Assembly (NCBI GenBank): GCA_034620365.1 | Contig: JAQGEQ010000270.1 | Coordinates: 248,001-312,000 of the forward strand | Source: Pegea sp. RAD2-039 | Lineage: Eukaryota > Chordata > Thaliacea > Salpida > Salpidae | Direction: 5' to 3' | DNA length: 64,000 nt | In this document: piece by piece, positions 48,081 through 62,682 of the stretch | Layout of the letters: every line of letters begins with the position of its first letter | Numbering within the stretch: the first letter of the stretch is position 1 | The notes under the pieces: generated by a model | The model's input: the letters and a program-made list of their open reading frames with translations, nothing else | Database searches by the model: none | Told to the model about the DNA's origin: nothing | Program-made: the position numbers and the translations under genes

Positions 48081-48906
48081 GTAATGTAAAAATTCGAATT
48101 TTATCAACAGTTTTACATAAGCAAACGCAATTCCTTTTATTGAGATCGATAATAAGAGCGTGCTGTGATCTGTTTCAATACTCTCAAGCACCTTTGATGG
48201 TTAAGAGAAAGATTTTTCTGCAAGACTAATTTTTCTTATTTTGATATTTGTGGGAGCGAATTTTTTTAAGTTCTTATCTTTATTTAGATGATACTAGTTT
48301 GATTTACAAGAATGCTAGCTTAAAGAGCTGTTTTCAAAGCTATATAAAAATTCTAATGTGATTTGGTAAAAACTACTTTTCATTTGTAACTTGTCTTAAT
48401 ACTGATTTTATTATAAAATGTTATAATTGAATAATTGCTTGATTATACTATTGTTTTGGTTTTAAGATAATGGTTATAATATATGGGAACGAAAAATTAT
48501 ATTTTTAGTTAAAATTAGACAAATTTAATGAAATAAAGATTCCAGCTTCAGTCATACAAATACAGAAGCACAAAATTCTTATTCACTGTACTCTAATACG
48601 ATAAAAATATAAAATGAATTATACTAAAAGAATAGGAAATGTTTACAATAAAAAAATCTTTCAGTTTTTGATTAAATTTGTTTCTATAATTACCTTTTAT
48701 TTATTTGTTTTTTGATTTATTAGACTTTGCCCTTTTAAATATAATAAAATTATTATTTTGTTTACAGTTTTTACAAAGGGAATTTTATTAATTAAGCTTT
48801 ATTTTCAAATCATACAACTGGTTTGTCAGCATTTGTTGCTATAATCAACTTAATAAGCAGAAATAAGTTATTTTTAATACGATACTTTTTTTCTCAAAAT
48901 AAACCT
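48081..48906. other. spacer upstream of the SLC22 gene
   Basis: AT-rich, with no recognisable gene. It presumably contains the promoter of the transporter gene; no core element stands out. Confidence 0.45.
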
Positions 48907-51900
48907 ATGAATGTCGAAAAAGCTTTTGAGATTGTTGGAACATGTGGAAAATATCAACTTTTTCTAGTTTTTTTGATGTTTTTGTCTAATGTAAGTATCT
49001 GAGAATTATTTATAAAAGAATTTAAATAAATGATTTAAAGTAGACAGTTTCTCAAGTTACTAAATTATTTCTACATTAAATATGTTAAACTGTGATTCAC
49101 CTTCTTGACTTTTTTATTATCCTCTTATACTCTGAATATATTAATAAATGTAAATTTTACTATTTTTATTAATATAGTTTTAAAATAAAAAATTATAGCT
49201 ATTATCAAAATAGTTTAATCAAGAATCTTTATCGTTAACTCTGCAACTAGAATTTCTGCAAATTTTACTACTAAGTTTTATATGAGCATCTTTATGGAAA
49301 CTAATAAAATTAATAATAAACTAATAAAACTATTAAAATTACAAGTTGAAATCTATAATATATTGTTTTTTAGTTTCTAATATCAATACAAATGGTAATA
49401 ACAGTGATTGTTGGAGCTACACCAAATATATCAATATCTGCTGAACAGGGTCTTTCAACAATTGTCACTTCAGTTAGTTTATTTTTTTACTGCTAGTATT
49501 TGTTATAAGAGAGATCTTTTCTTTTAATATTTTAGTATATTTTATTATGAATGAAAGTTTTATTATCATTGAAAAATAAGTCTTGAAATATTTCTTTAAA
49601 TTAAAAAAAAGTGATTGATAAGAAGTCACAAATTCATCACTGGTTAAAGGATCATTAAGTCTTAATCTTTAAAACATAAACAAATCTTCTTGCAGCAAAG
49701 ATTTTGATAAGATCTCACTAAAAATCTGCTTACTACCCACTCAAAGACTTTACAAGTGAATTTTTCAGAGATTTTTCCGTTAAAAAACTGATTGATGTAA
49801 TCATGGTTACTTCATTGCAGATAAAAATATGTCAGAAGTAATTATAAGAAGTTTTTTTGAACAGATTTTATAGTATTTATCGGGAATAGATTAAAGTTGA
49901 TTTTTTAGGTTGACCTTGATTCTAGTGTATACCAGATAAATAAAAACAAAATTGTTGCTTGTCAAAGCTATAAGTCCCTCTGATGTAGACGACAAGTCCA
50001 TTGTCAAAAATGTCAAATATTTATCTACTTGGGCCTTAGGTACACTAAAAAGTTGCTAAACAAATTACTAAATAATGAGGCTGTATTTATCAAACTAGTT
50101 TACCTATTAGCTGTTGAGCTTTAGTGTAAACTTTTGTCGTCTACACCGTCTCTTTCACATGTAAGCACAAAATTACAAATAGCAAAGATGTTGACGAACA
50201 GTGTGAAGTTTGAATATTTATCTTATTTGTTACCTCATGAATTAGAGACAAATTTTAGCTGCAAAATTGTTTGCAAATTGACTAATAACTGATTCTAAAA
50301 AGCTCGTAAAAAGTTCATCCAAAACTTGCTTCAGATGATCGCAATAGGAAAAAACTGAATTGCAAGCAACAAAAAGATTTTAGAATTTTTCACTTTATAT
50401 ATGAAGTTGGTAAATGTGCTTGAACTCAAATACATGACATTTATATATAGATCTAAAATACTTCTAACTATTTGCTAGCTAAACCTTCTAACTGTGTAAT
50501 TGATAACAACATTTCTAGTCTAATGATTTTAAATTCAAATAAATTTTGCATTAAATAATGAAATAGTAAAATTAAGGCTTAAACAAGTTTTGTTTATTCT
50601 TACAGTTAGATTTATAAATATATATGAAATATAGTCACCAAAATATCTCCAAATCGAGATTTTTTTCAGTTTGACTTGTACGATAAACAGTGGGTTGTAG
50701 AACTCACTCAGAGCTTGTTCATGGCTGGCTATATGTTGGGTTGTGTGAGTTTTGGACAAGTTTCAGATATGTATGGACGAAAATTTGTAATTATTCCAAG
50801 TAAAACCTTTCATCAAATTGTTACAGTTGATTTTGATTATTTTCAATTCAGCTATGACATTGACTGGAATTTGTGCAGTCTGTTCAGGATTGACATACAG
50901 TTGGAAAACTTTCGCAGTTTCTCGCTTTTTTGTTGGTGTTTTTACTGGTGGCTTAGTTTCAACTTATACTTTGATGATGGAATTAATTGGTTCGTCAGCT
51001 TGGAAATGGGCCGGTAAACTGATTTACATAAAGATTTTTAGTTTAGCAAAATAACTGAATAATTTATTAAAAAATTGTCACCTAGAAATTAACTTTTGTT
51101 TTCAGGAATTTTGTATCAGAGTTTCTTTAGTCTTGGAATGATGTTTCTGTCTCTGTTAGCTTTTCTAGTTTTAGATTGGAGAATAGTTTGTTATATTTCT
51201 GGTGGAAGTTTCTTGCTTCTTACAGCTGTTTGTGCGGTTTTGTAAGTTGCTTTTATTTGCTTTTTACTTCATTCAAAAGCCTCTTTCCAGCTTACTTGAA
51301 TCTCCGAGATGGTTATCATCAAATGGACGGTTAGTTGAAGCTGAAAGAATCCTACGAAAACTTGCAAGTGAAAATGGATTAAGTCGAGAAGCTATTCAAG
51401 GTTTCAATTTAAGATAATTTTTTTTGTTTAATTTTATTTGGAATATAGTTACATAAAGACGTCTTAAACACTTGTAATAGAAATAAGCAACATTTATGGA
51501 AAAATTAACAATAACTTAAAATTTTGTTTTGGTTTTATAGGTTCAAATAAATTTTCGAATTTACATTTTTGTTATTTATTTACAGAAATAGTTTTAGAAG
51601 AGGTTGAAGAGAAACAAGATCGAAAAATTACCTTTTTGGAAGTATTTAAATTCTGCAAACTTACCACTTGGCTGATTGCTAATTGTATTGTTTGGTAGGT
51701 TCAGTATTATCTACTTTTAAAATTAAAGCTTTAATCAAATAACTTCAGAATTATTTATCCTCAAAACGATATGTGGTTAAGTATATTTTCACGTTTAAGG
51801 ATGTGCTCTGCTGTGATCTATTATGGTTTAACGATGAGTGCTAGTGACCTTACATCTAACTTATTCCTGGCTGTTGCTTTATCAGGTGTTATTGAAATAC

Positions 51901-52898
51901 CTGGCTCACTATTTTGTATCTTTTTGCTTGGAAGCAGAAGGTAATCATCACGTTACTTGTTGCTACTGAACAAATATTTTCATTTTACAACAGATTTGGA
52001 AGAAAAGGAACTCTGCTACTAACTTTTATTATTTGTTTTATTTCGTGTGTGGGCATTTCTATAAAGCCAGGTGATCACTTGTAAAGTATAAGAACTAATA
52101 GATGAATTATAAAGAGAAATATTTTATTTATAATTGTAATGAGACTTCTTATATTTTACAGATGGTGATATTGTTTGGAGATTAGGTTTTGGACTTCCAG
52201 CAAAGCTATCAATTGCAGCAGCTTTTAATGTCTTATATATTTACACAGTCGAAATTTTCCCTACTCCACTAAGAACCATCAGTATTGGATTTTCATCAAC
52301 AATTGGTAGAGTTGGGGCTATTATTGCACCATTTATAACTCTTTTGGTCAGTTGTATCCCATTTTTTTATTTAAACAAAAATCGATATTGATAAATAAAA
52401 TAATAAATAATATTAAAATAAATATATAGACAAAATATAAACGTCACTACAGTTAATTAACAAACATTTTTGTTCTAAATGCAAGAAGCTAATGAAAGAA
52501 AATTTAAGAAATAATAATGAAAGTAATTAAATGATTATTATATAAAATAGCTTATAAGTTCTTATTGACTAGCTAAATATTCGGAATTAAATTTTATCTA
52601 CAGAAAGATAGTGGACACCCAAATATGCCCTACTTCATATTTGCTGGATCTGCTTTATTGTCTTCTTTATGTATATTAATTCTACCAAAGACTTTTGGTT
52701 ATAAAATACCTCAAACTATTGAAGAAGCTTTAAATCGCCAAAATAAAAGTCTGTCAAACAGGGTAAGATAAACAAAGCTGAAGACGAATCAACAAATTTA
52801 GAATATTATATTTTATCAATTATCATACATTTTTTATTCTGCAGAGTTATGAAACTGTCAGATTAATAACAGACGACGAGTTTTCTGAAGAAAATTGA
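48907..52898 (+). CDS. SLC22-type organic ion transporter (MFS)
   Basis: Twelve exons (48907-48990, 49374-49472, 50670-50799, 50852-51013, 51106-51241, 51291-51400, 51586-51694, 51800-51940, 51994-52070, 52162-52346, 52604-52761, last from about 52845). The predicted plasma-membrane protein has MFS helices and the SLC22 signatures: QWVVELTQSLFMAGYMLGC, the loop motif GQVSDMYGRK, RFFVGVFTGG, LLESPRWLSSNGR, RFGRKGTLLL, VEIFPTPLRTISIGFSS and IPQTIEEALNR. The substrate (organic cation, anion or carnitine) cannot be read from sequence. Odd: SLC22 members carry a glycosylated extracellular loop of about 100 residues between helices 1 and 2, while here about 30 residues connect them. Predicted length is about 470-480 residues against about 550. 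The end is uncertain: splicing at CTGCAG gives a stop at 52866, while using the AG two bases later gives a longer acidic tail ending at 52898. Confidence 0.85.
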
Positions 52899-53250
52899 AC
52901 CTAATGAAAAATTCAATCTCTAAATCTTTGTACTATATTATTCATCTTTTTTATTCATTCTTTTTCTTTCTAATCAATCCCATTCATATAACTTATCTTT
53001 CAAACTTTCTTACTAAAAATGATCATGAATAAAATAGCCTTTACAGCAATATTAGTTTTAATGAAAAAACTACAAACAGCAAAACTACAAAAGAAATTTA
53101 TAATAATTCCCTTTAGTAACTTTATGAAATTATGAATAAAATACTGCCCAATTATTTCACCATGGAATGAAACCCCAGATTATATTTATGAAAAAAGAAA
53201 ATTTTATGAATGAAAAAGCATGAAAGAATAGTAGTTTTATAATTCCAAAA
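52899..53250. other. convergent spacer between SLC22 and ZNF706 genes
   Basis: The two genes end toward each other. AT-rich with plausible polyadenylation signals on both strands (for example AATAAA at about 53,028 on plus). No other feature. Confidence 0.5.
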
Positions 53251-53696
53251 TTAGATGCCCTTTAGTTCATCAGGTAGAGAAACTTTGGAGTGCTTACTCT
53301 CAAAATGCATCTTATAAGTTTTGGGATCAGGTATTTGAGTCTGTAATTACCAAAATAAATTTCAACCTTAGATCTACTTTATTCATATAACTTTAAATTA
53401 AAAGCTTCAAATATCTTAAAAATAATGCTTATTACAAAATAAACTGATATTTCTATACAGTAAAATATCTAAAAAATATTTTGAATACTTTTATATTAAA
53501 ATATATTAATATAGTGGATATTGTAACAACTTTATCAATTTGAATACTAGCTAATAAGTTGTCTTACTCTGCATACTGAGCAAGTATACACCAGAGCCTT
53601 CTTAGCTGCTGCCTTATGGTCAGTTTGTTTTTTTTGTTTAGCTTGCTTTTCCAGATTTTTCTTTTGAGATTGAATCTTTTGATGGCCACGCGCCAT
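53251..53696 (-). CDS. ZNF706: ZNF706-like small zinc-finger protein
   Basis: Two exons, 53568-53696 and 53251-53340, join in frame into 72 codons plus stop; human ZNF706 has 76. The N-terminus MARGHQKIQSQKKN matches the family's MARGQQKIQSQQKN (4F5/SERF-like), followed by DHKAAAKKALVYTCSVCR. Exon 2 continues TQIPDPKTYKMHFESKHSK. One C2H2 finger is complete (C-SV-C ... H-FESK-H). ZNF706 is a small nuclear protein implicated in repression of pluripotency genes in mice and in binding RNA/amyloid-type structures. Its role here is unknown. The gene is too short and split for simple frame searches, but the match is strong end to end. Confidence 0.93.
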
Positions 53697-55662
53697 TTTG
53701 AATTATTAATTACACAAAAACAATTCTAAATTAAAAATAATTTTTAATATGTATGCAGTGAGCTCATAAATTTACCAAATATTATATAAACAAATAAACT
53801 TTAAATTTTAGATACCTTAAACTCATGCCAAACTAAATAAAAAATATATTTAAAGTAAATAATAAAAGTTATCAATTCATATTCTAAAAAATACTTAATA
53901 AGAATTTCATACCTATATGAGCTTTATATATACAACTTTTTTTAAACAAAAATAGTTGATTAAAAATTTTCAGTTTACTTTTTAATAAAATGAGTTGAAT
54001 AAATGAATAATAATATTAAGACAATATAGTGACTTTTCAATAGTAAAATCATAGTTATCCTACTAATATATACTTTAAATTTATAAATATTCAATATCAC
54101 AAACAAACGTTTATAATTTCCACAATATAATTTTATCAAATAATAGTAATATTGAATTAAAATAAACACAAGAAAAAAATTAACTAACAGTTACCTAAGA
54201 GTAGGAATAAAAGTGTATAACAGTAAACTAAGTCTATTTTTGAGATGCATCATTCAAATAATCTATCTTTATTAGCTACAAGATTTATTACTGACATTTT
54301 TTTACAAAATTATTATCTCCTCTCAGCAGTATTCACTGTTATTTAATATTTTTGAGAAAATCAAAAGCTTTATTCAGTGTATTTATTGATGTTTGTGCTT
54401 AAGCTAGAAATCAAAAGTTTTCTAAAATTCTTACTAGTCAAAAAGAATAAAGTCAAAACTTTAGATAATGTTATTACAAACAAGGCTTATAATTGCTTAA
54501 AGTTTAATTTCTTCTGACCATGTACCTTAGTAGATAAAATTGTTTTCAGATAGATTTTAGTTTTAAAGGAAAGTTCTCTATAAGTGCCAAAAAAGTATTA
54601 CTTTTTTGATGAGACATGTTTTAAGCTTTTTTGTAAATCAACAGTAAAAAGGTAACTATCAACGTATAAGTGCACAACTGTGTATTTATAAGGTATGTAT
54701 ACTTATTTTTACAAGATTCTAAGATGTTTTATCAAAATCTAACTTGTCAATTTATATTTGTTGTAGCTGCTTTTTGTGATATACAAAAGTTGAAAATAAA
54801 CGTTATACTAAAAATGATCTAAGGTCTTATCATATGTATCTTTCACAAACGATTTATCTCATAAAATAATTAATGCGGACTCTTAAACACGGATTTCACT
54901 TCAAGAACCAAAACTTTATAGACGCAAACAGCATTTGCTCGGCGAAACCAATAGTGTTGTAGCTCAATTTAAAGATTTGGTGTTCAAAATGTCTAAGGTT
55001 AAAAATTATGACAAAATTACCCCAAATAAAATTTTAACTGAATATTTCCGTTGAAACTGTTATCATCTACATTGTATCCATGTTCATTTTTTAAATTTCC
55101 TTCGATTTTAATAAGCAAATATCATTTTCAACGCCAAAATTGTTATATTTTTTATGGTAAACACAAACACGTGTATACTATTATCATTTACTTTCAGTTC
55201 TTTCTGATTAGTTTTTTAGCTATTTTAAAAAAAATTTTATTCATCGACAGAGGAAGATCTAGACACGAAGAGAAAAAGTATTGAAATTTCAAATCTTGTT
55301 GCTAAATATTCATCCTTTTGATATTAATATAAACTTTCCAAATACTAAAAATAGAACTATCAATTTGACAAAGTTGTTTAATAAAACTGAAGCAAACTAA
55401 CTGGCACGTTAGAGATTAAACTTTTCTAAAGTATTATGGATATTTCATGATTAAGTTAGATATAATTTTCTCGTACAGTAATCTCAAAATTGAAGAAAAA
55501 TTGGAAACCTTTTCACAATAAAACTTGCCTATTAACATTGTTGGAAAAAACCTTAGAAGCACTTAACTTATGAAAATTTGATGAGTTTAATACTAAAAAC
55601 TATCTACACCAAATAATTAAAAAATAATCTTGAAAACACATAATACAAATGAGATTTGTATC
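53697..55662. other. AT-rich spacer
   Basis: Between the divergent side of ZNF706 and the 3' end of CPSF3. No coding exon or element can be supported. A 77-codon plus frame at 55051-55284 is Phe/Ile/Lys-rich without splice context. Confidence 0.5.
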
Positions 55663-58638
<2,976 letters not shown>

Positions 58639-58863
58639 TTTATAAATTGTCGAAAATTATTTACTAAAAATTACTTTAAAACAATTTCTGCAAATTCAAT
58701 AGAGAAGTTTTTGAAAAAAATTGTCTAAAAATGAGAAAAATTAATCAATAATTGGAAACAAATAAACAGATTTTAAGTAGATTTACAAATTCTAATTCTA
58801 ATTGTTTGTCTTTTCATGATAAAAATCCATTATTTGAATATTTCTCCACAAATTTTGTGATTT

Positions 58864-60254
58864 TCACTTTCTTGAAGCTAATTTAAATTGCTTGTTCTTC
58901 TGAACCATTTCATAAAAAAGCTTAAAGAAAAACAGCAGATTATCATATTCTCCTTGATACTTTCCAATAAAGCATTCATGATATTGTTTCACGAATAAAT
59001 GGATTGCTTCAATAGTTGCAAGATAAGTATCAGGACAATTATGTTGACTTCTCCAATAGTTTGTCTTTTGAGTATCAAGCATCACGTGACGGAGGTCTAA
59101 GAAAAATTCATTTATATCAAGTTATAAAAAAGCAGACTTGCTGAAACTAAACTAGTTAATAGTTTTAGTCATTACCACATCATATAATTTTGAAATAACA
59201 GTTTAAATGATGGAAATAGGGTTGAAGTTTTAGTTATAATATAAATTACTTTGTAATCTCTCATCACTTCTGATCCCATTTACCTGATTCCAGGTACTAT
59301 CAATCAGTACTATTGTTTTAAAAGTAGGAACAGTATTTGTGAATGGTTCCAGACTAAATTTCATAAAAATAAATAATTATTAAAGTTTCAATGAAAAAGA
59401 ACGGGATAATTTGACAAAATTTTATGTTACACTATAAGAAAGTTAAGGTAAAATTCACAAAAGACCTTTTATCTTATTATTAAACTTAAATCAAAGTAAA
59501 CACAATCAAAATTGTAGACTTAAAGAAGTATTTAAGAACATAAAAGAGCTATTAAAGGTAGATTTTACTAAATAAAATATCTAAACAAAAATATCTACTC
59601 AGTAATATGATTATTTCTTTCACCAAACTTCATATAATGAGATAATGAAAGAGCTTCATCACTCGGGTATAACAACAACACCTCCTAAAATGAATAATTA
59701 CTAAAAACATCAAAGAATGAATACCTAGAGCTTAAAAAAAACAAAAATAAAAGATCTATAGAAGTAACTAATAAATATAATATTTGAATCATGACATTAA
59801 ATATAAACTTACATCCTTTTGGTCAGAATAATTAGGTATAGCAGGATAAGTATAAATATTTACATCATCAGATGCTAGCATCACAGCATGTATTGCTGTA
59901 CTTTTACCATCTAGTTCTTTTGAATGCTTGACAATATCAATTTTTAAAGGCAGCTTCAAATATAAATTAATGAAATCAGTTAGATACAACAAAGTATAAA
60001 TCATATATTAAATATCTTCTAAGTAATTAAAACTAAAAAAACTAATATTGTTTGAAATATTAATTCAAATACAATAAGATTATAAAACTTACTTTTACTT
60101 TAGGAAATAGTTTTATGTCAACACCTTCAACATATTTGTAGCATTTGTAACAAAAATACATTCTAGAAGCTAAGCAAGATGGACATCTTGAACGTTTTAA
60201 TCCAATTAAATCACTATTTGAAGAGATTTTCATTTCATTAAAAGGATGGTTCAT
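58864..60254 (-). CDS. DTWD1: tRNA-uridine aminocarboxypropyltransferase 1
   Basis: Five exons (60093-60254, 59813-59953, 59599-59684, 59250-59353, 58864-59096) give 241 codons plus stop. DTWD1 transfers the aminocarboxypropyl group of S-adenosylmethionine to a D-loop uridine (acp3U20) of tRNAs. The N-terminal zinc-type block [20 protein letters not shown] keeps four cysteines. Then follow [20 protein letters not shown] and [12 protein letters not shown]. The signature is [10 protein letters not shown] (D-x-T-W, the DTW motif), followed by [26 protein letters not shown] and [12 protein letters not shown] near the end. Human DTWD1 is about 300 residues. The ATG at 60254 is the first in frame; a long UTR or leader may precede it. 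CPSF3 lies 225 bases downstream in the same orientation. Confidence 0.92.
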
Positions 60255-61332
60255 TTTAATTTTGTGTGAATACTTTATCAAAATAAACTCAAAATTATTT
60301 TGCTAAGAAATAAAAATACAAAATTAGTTTTTATTTGAAGATACAAATTTCTTAAACCATGCTTTATATGCTTTTCCTATAATTTGATAAAATCTAACTA
60401 ATTTTATAGTTTATAATTATATAAGGTCTACTTATGCTTCATTATATCATGCTGGATATGCTATATGTGATGATGTAAAAAACAGAACAAAATTTATAAT
60501 AAAAATAATAATAATTAGCTTATAATTGATGACTACAAATATAAGAATTTATTTATACCAAAATCTTAATGACTAGCAAATAATAAAAATCAGTTAATAT
60601 TAAAGGTGAAGATAAATTAATAAAAAGACAGTAGAATAAATCAAAGCTTTTACTTAAAAAGAAGTAGATGATGGAAAAAGTATTTGATTAGTTGTATTAC
60701 ATATCCTATAAGTACTAAAACATTTTCAGACTAAAAAATAAATTTCATTATTAGTTTACATCTAGAAGAACAAACATTATAACAATTTTATTGGAACTTT
60801 AAGTTTTTAACATATTAGATAAAAAAATAAATATATCGAAGAAAAAAATCATTATGCTTTTAAATTATTTTTAAATTACTATCATGTAATTTTTTATTCA
60901 AAGGGTAAGTCCCGTTTTACCTATTCGAAACTTACGCCAAATCATTAATAAAGTAAAATTGTAAGTATTTAAGGTAAAAGTAATATAAAAATTAAGTTAT
61001 TTGTTTAATAACAATTAAAATGTGTTCTATCGATTGTATGATTACTGAATTAGTTATTCTTATAGTACATCAAAAATCATGTATCAAACGTTTATTTGCA
61101 AGAGTTCGTTCAGAGCTCTCACAAGCTTTTAAAAACGATTTAACAGTTTTATAAAAAGGCAAAAAATTTTGACTTTTTTTTTTTAAGAACTACTTAAAGA
61201 TTACTTTTATAAAAAAATATTATAAATTCCTTAGCCAGAGAATTAAAAGTTCTTTCTTTGCCTTACAAATTTTTCTATAGATTTTTTTATAATATTTATT
61301 GATAATAAAATAAAAACAGTCGATTTCCAACA
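60255..61332. other. AT-rich spacer upstream of DTWD1
   Basis: Nothing beyond AT-rich sequence. The DTWD1 promoter should lie close to 60,255-60,500 on the minus strand. Confidence 0.5.
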
Positions 61333-61334
61333 TA

Positions 61335-61450
61335 AAAATTGTTTATTTCAATAAATGCCAAGAAAGGTGCCTGAAGAGAGCACCTCCCGCTTATACACAT
61401 TCTCACAAATACTATCTATTAAGCTATAAATATAGAAAGCAAAAGACATT
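61335..61450 (-). mobile_element. LINE family A, solo 3' end
   Basis: Only the last 100 or so bases of the family remain: the TATAG..AGTATTTGTGAGAATGTG block, the hairpin (61357-61390) and the short AATAAA-type tail. A heavily 5'-truncated insertion. Confidence 0.85.
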
Positions 61451-62682
61451 ATAATAAAAAAATTATGTTGAAACAACTGACACACATTTGGAAGATGTAA
61501 AGAGATATCTATTGTATGATATTGTATATTTAACATTTAACTTTTCCAGAATGATGATCAAAAAAGTTTGAAAAAAGAATTATAGAAGGTCGCCTTTTCC
61601 AACGACTATTTTTGTTATCGAAGATTCATAGCTGTAAGACTGTAAATACTGAAAGATCGTACTTTTGTAACTACCGATTAAATACCAACAATTTTTGTAA
61701 GATAAAAACTGTATTTTAATATTACAGTGACAAATGAGCTTAAAACCATACTCTTTCTTTTGAAAGAATCAAGCGTTAAAATGATTTACTTTTCACATAC
61801 AAAATCTTTGAAAAGACTTTAATTCATCTTATGTATCCGCCTAATGTATCTTTTAAAGTATAATAATTTGTGTATTCTTGATTAAATAAAAAATAATGAT
61901 AGTTTAAAAATCTATATGCTCAACGAAGTAAAGGTTTAAAACAACATGATTCCACATGTAATAAATGTTGTATGTTTTCAGTCACTATTTAGCATTTGGT
62001 AGGTCGACAAAGTTTGAGGTACATCAAATCAGGAATTGTCTCTGGTCGAAATGAAAGAAGCTAAGTGTTCAAGCTTTCACGAATATATTTTTTCTGAGTA
62101 CCTGGTATGCCCATCATTTGGTTAAAAAAGCTATATAAAAGTTAAACTTTGCTCAAACTTCTTTTTAATGTTTATAAAGTTTTCTTTCTTAAAATGTCTT
62201 ATATAATAAATTAATAATTTAAATTCAAAGCACTTTCCTATTCCCTTAAAACATTGTGTTTCAAGTTAAATTTTTACTGTTATTTTGATGAGATCAATCG
62301 ATTTTCTTTCAGTTTTTGTTTTTTTTTAAGGCTTTCATTCTTATTTCGAAGTGAAATCGATATTTTTGTCCAATTTTGTCCGTTACTTTTTAATTAATAC
62401 TACTTACGCAACAACCCAGTTTTATAGAGGCTGTAATCTGTTGATGATTTAATTTCATTACATAAACTTATCATAAATAATTAACTTATAGGCTTATCAT
62501 AAAATTTAAACAAAAAACAAAGATTTAATTTAAGATATTAAGATAAACATTTTGGTTTATTGTTTACTATAGAGTAAATAACGTTGAAAAACATGATGGT
62601 TTTATGCATCAATAACATCCGAAGCTACTTCTCTCATAGTGATTCTTAGAAAATCTTTTTTCATCAAACTTGAAATATTATA
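61451..62682. other. spacer 3' of the opsin-like gene
   Basis: No gene recognised. It should contain the 3' UTR of the opsin-like gene; no distinctive signal seen. Confidence 0.45.

Noticed and set aside
55051-55284. 77-codon plus-strand frame between ZNF706 and CPSF3
   Set aside because: Phe/Ile/Lys-rich, no splice or start context, no resemblance to any family I know.
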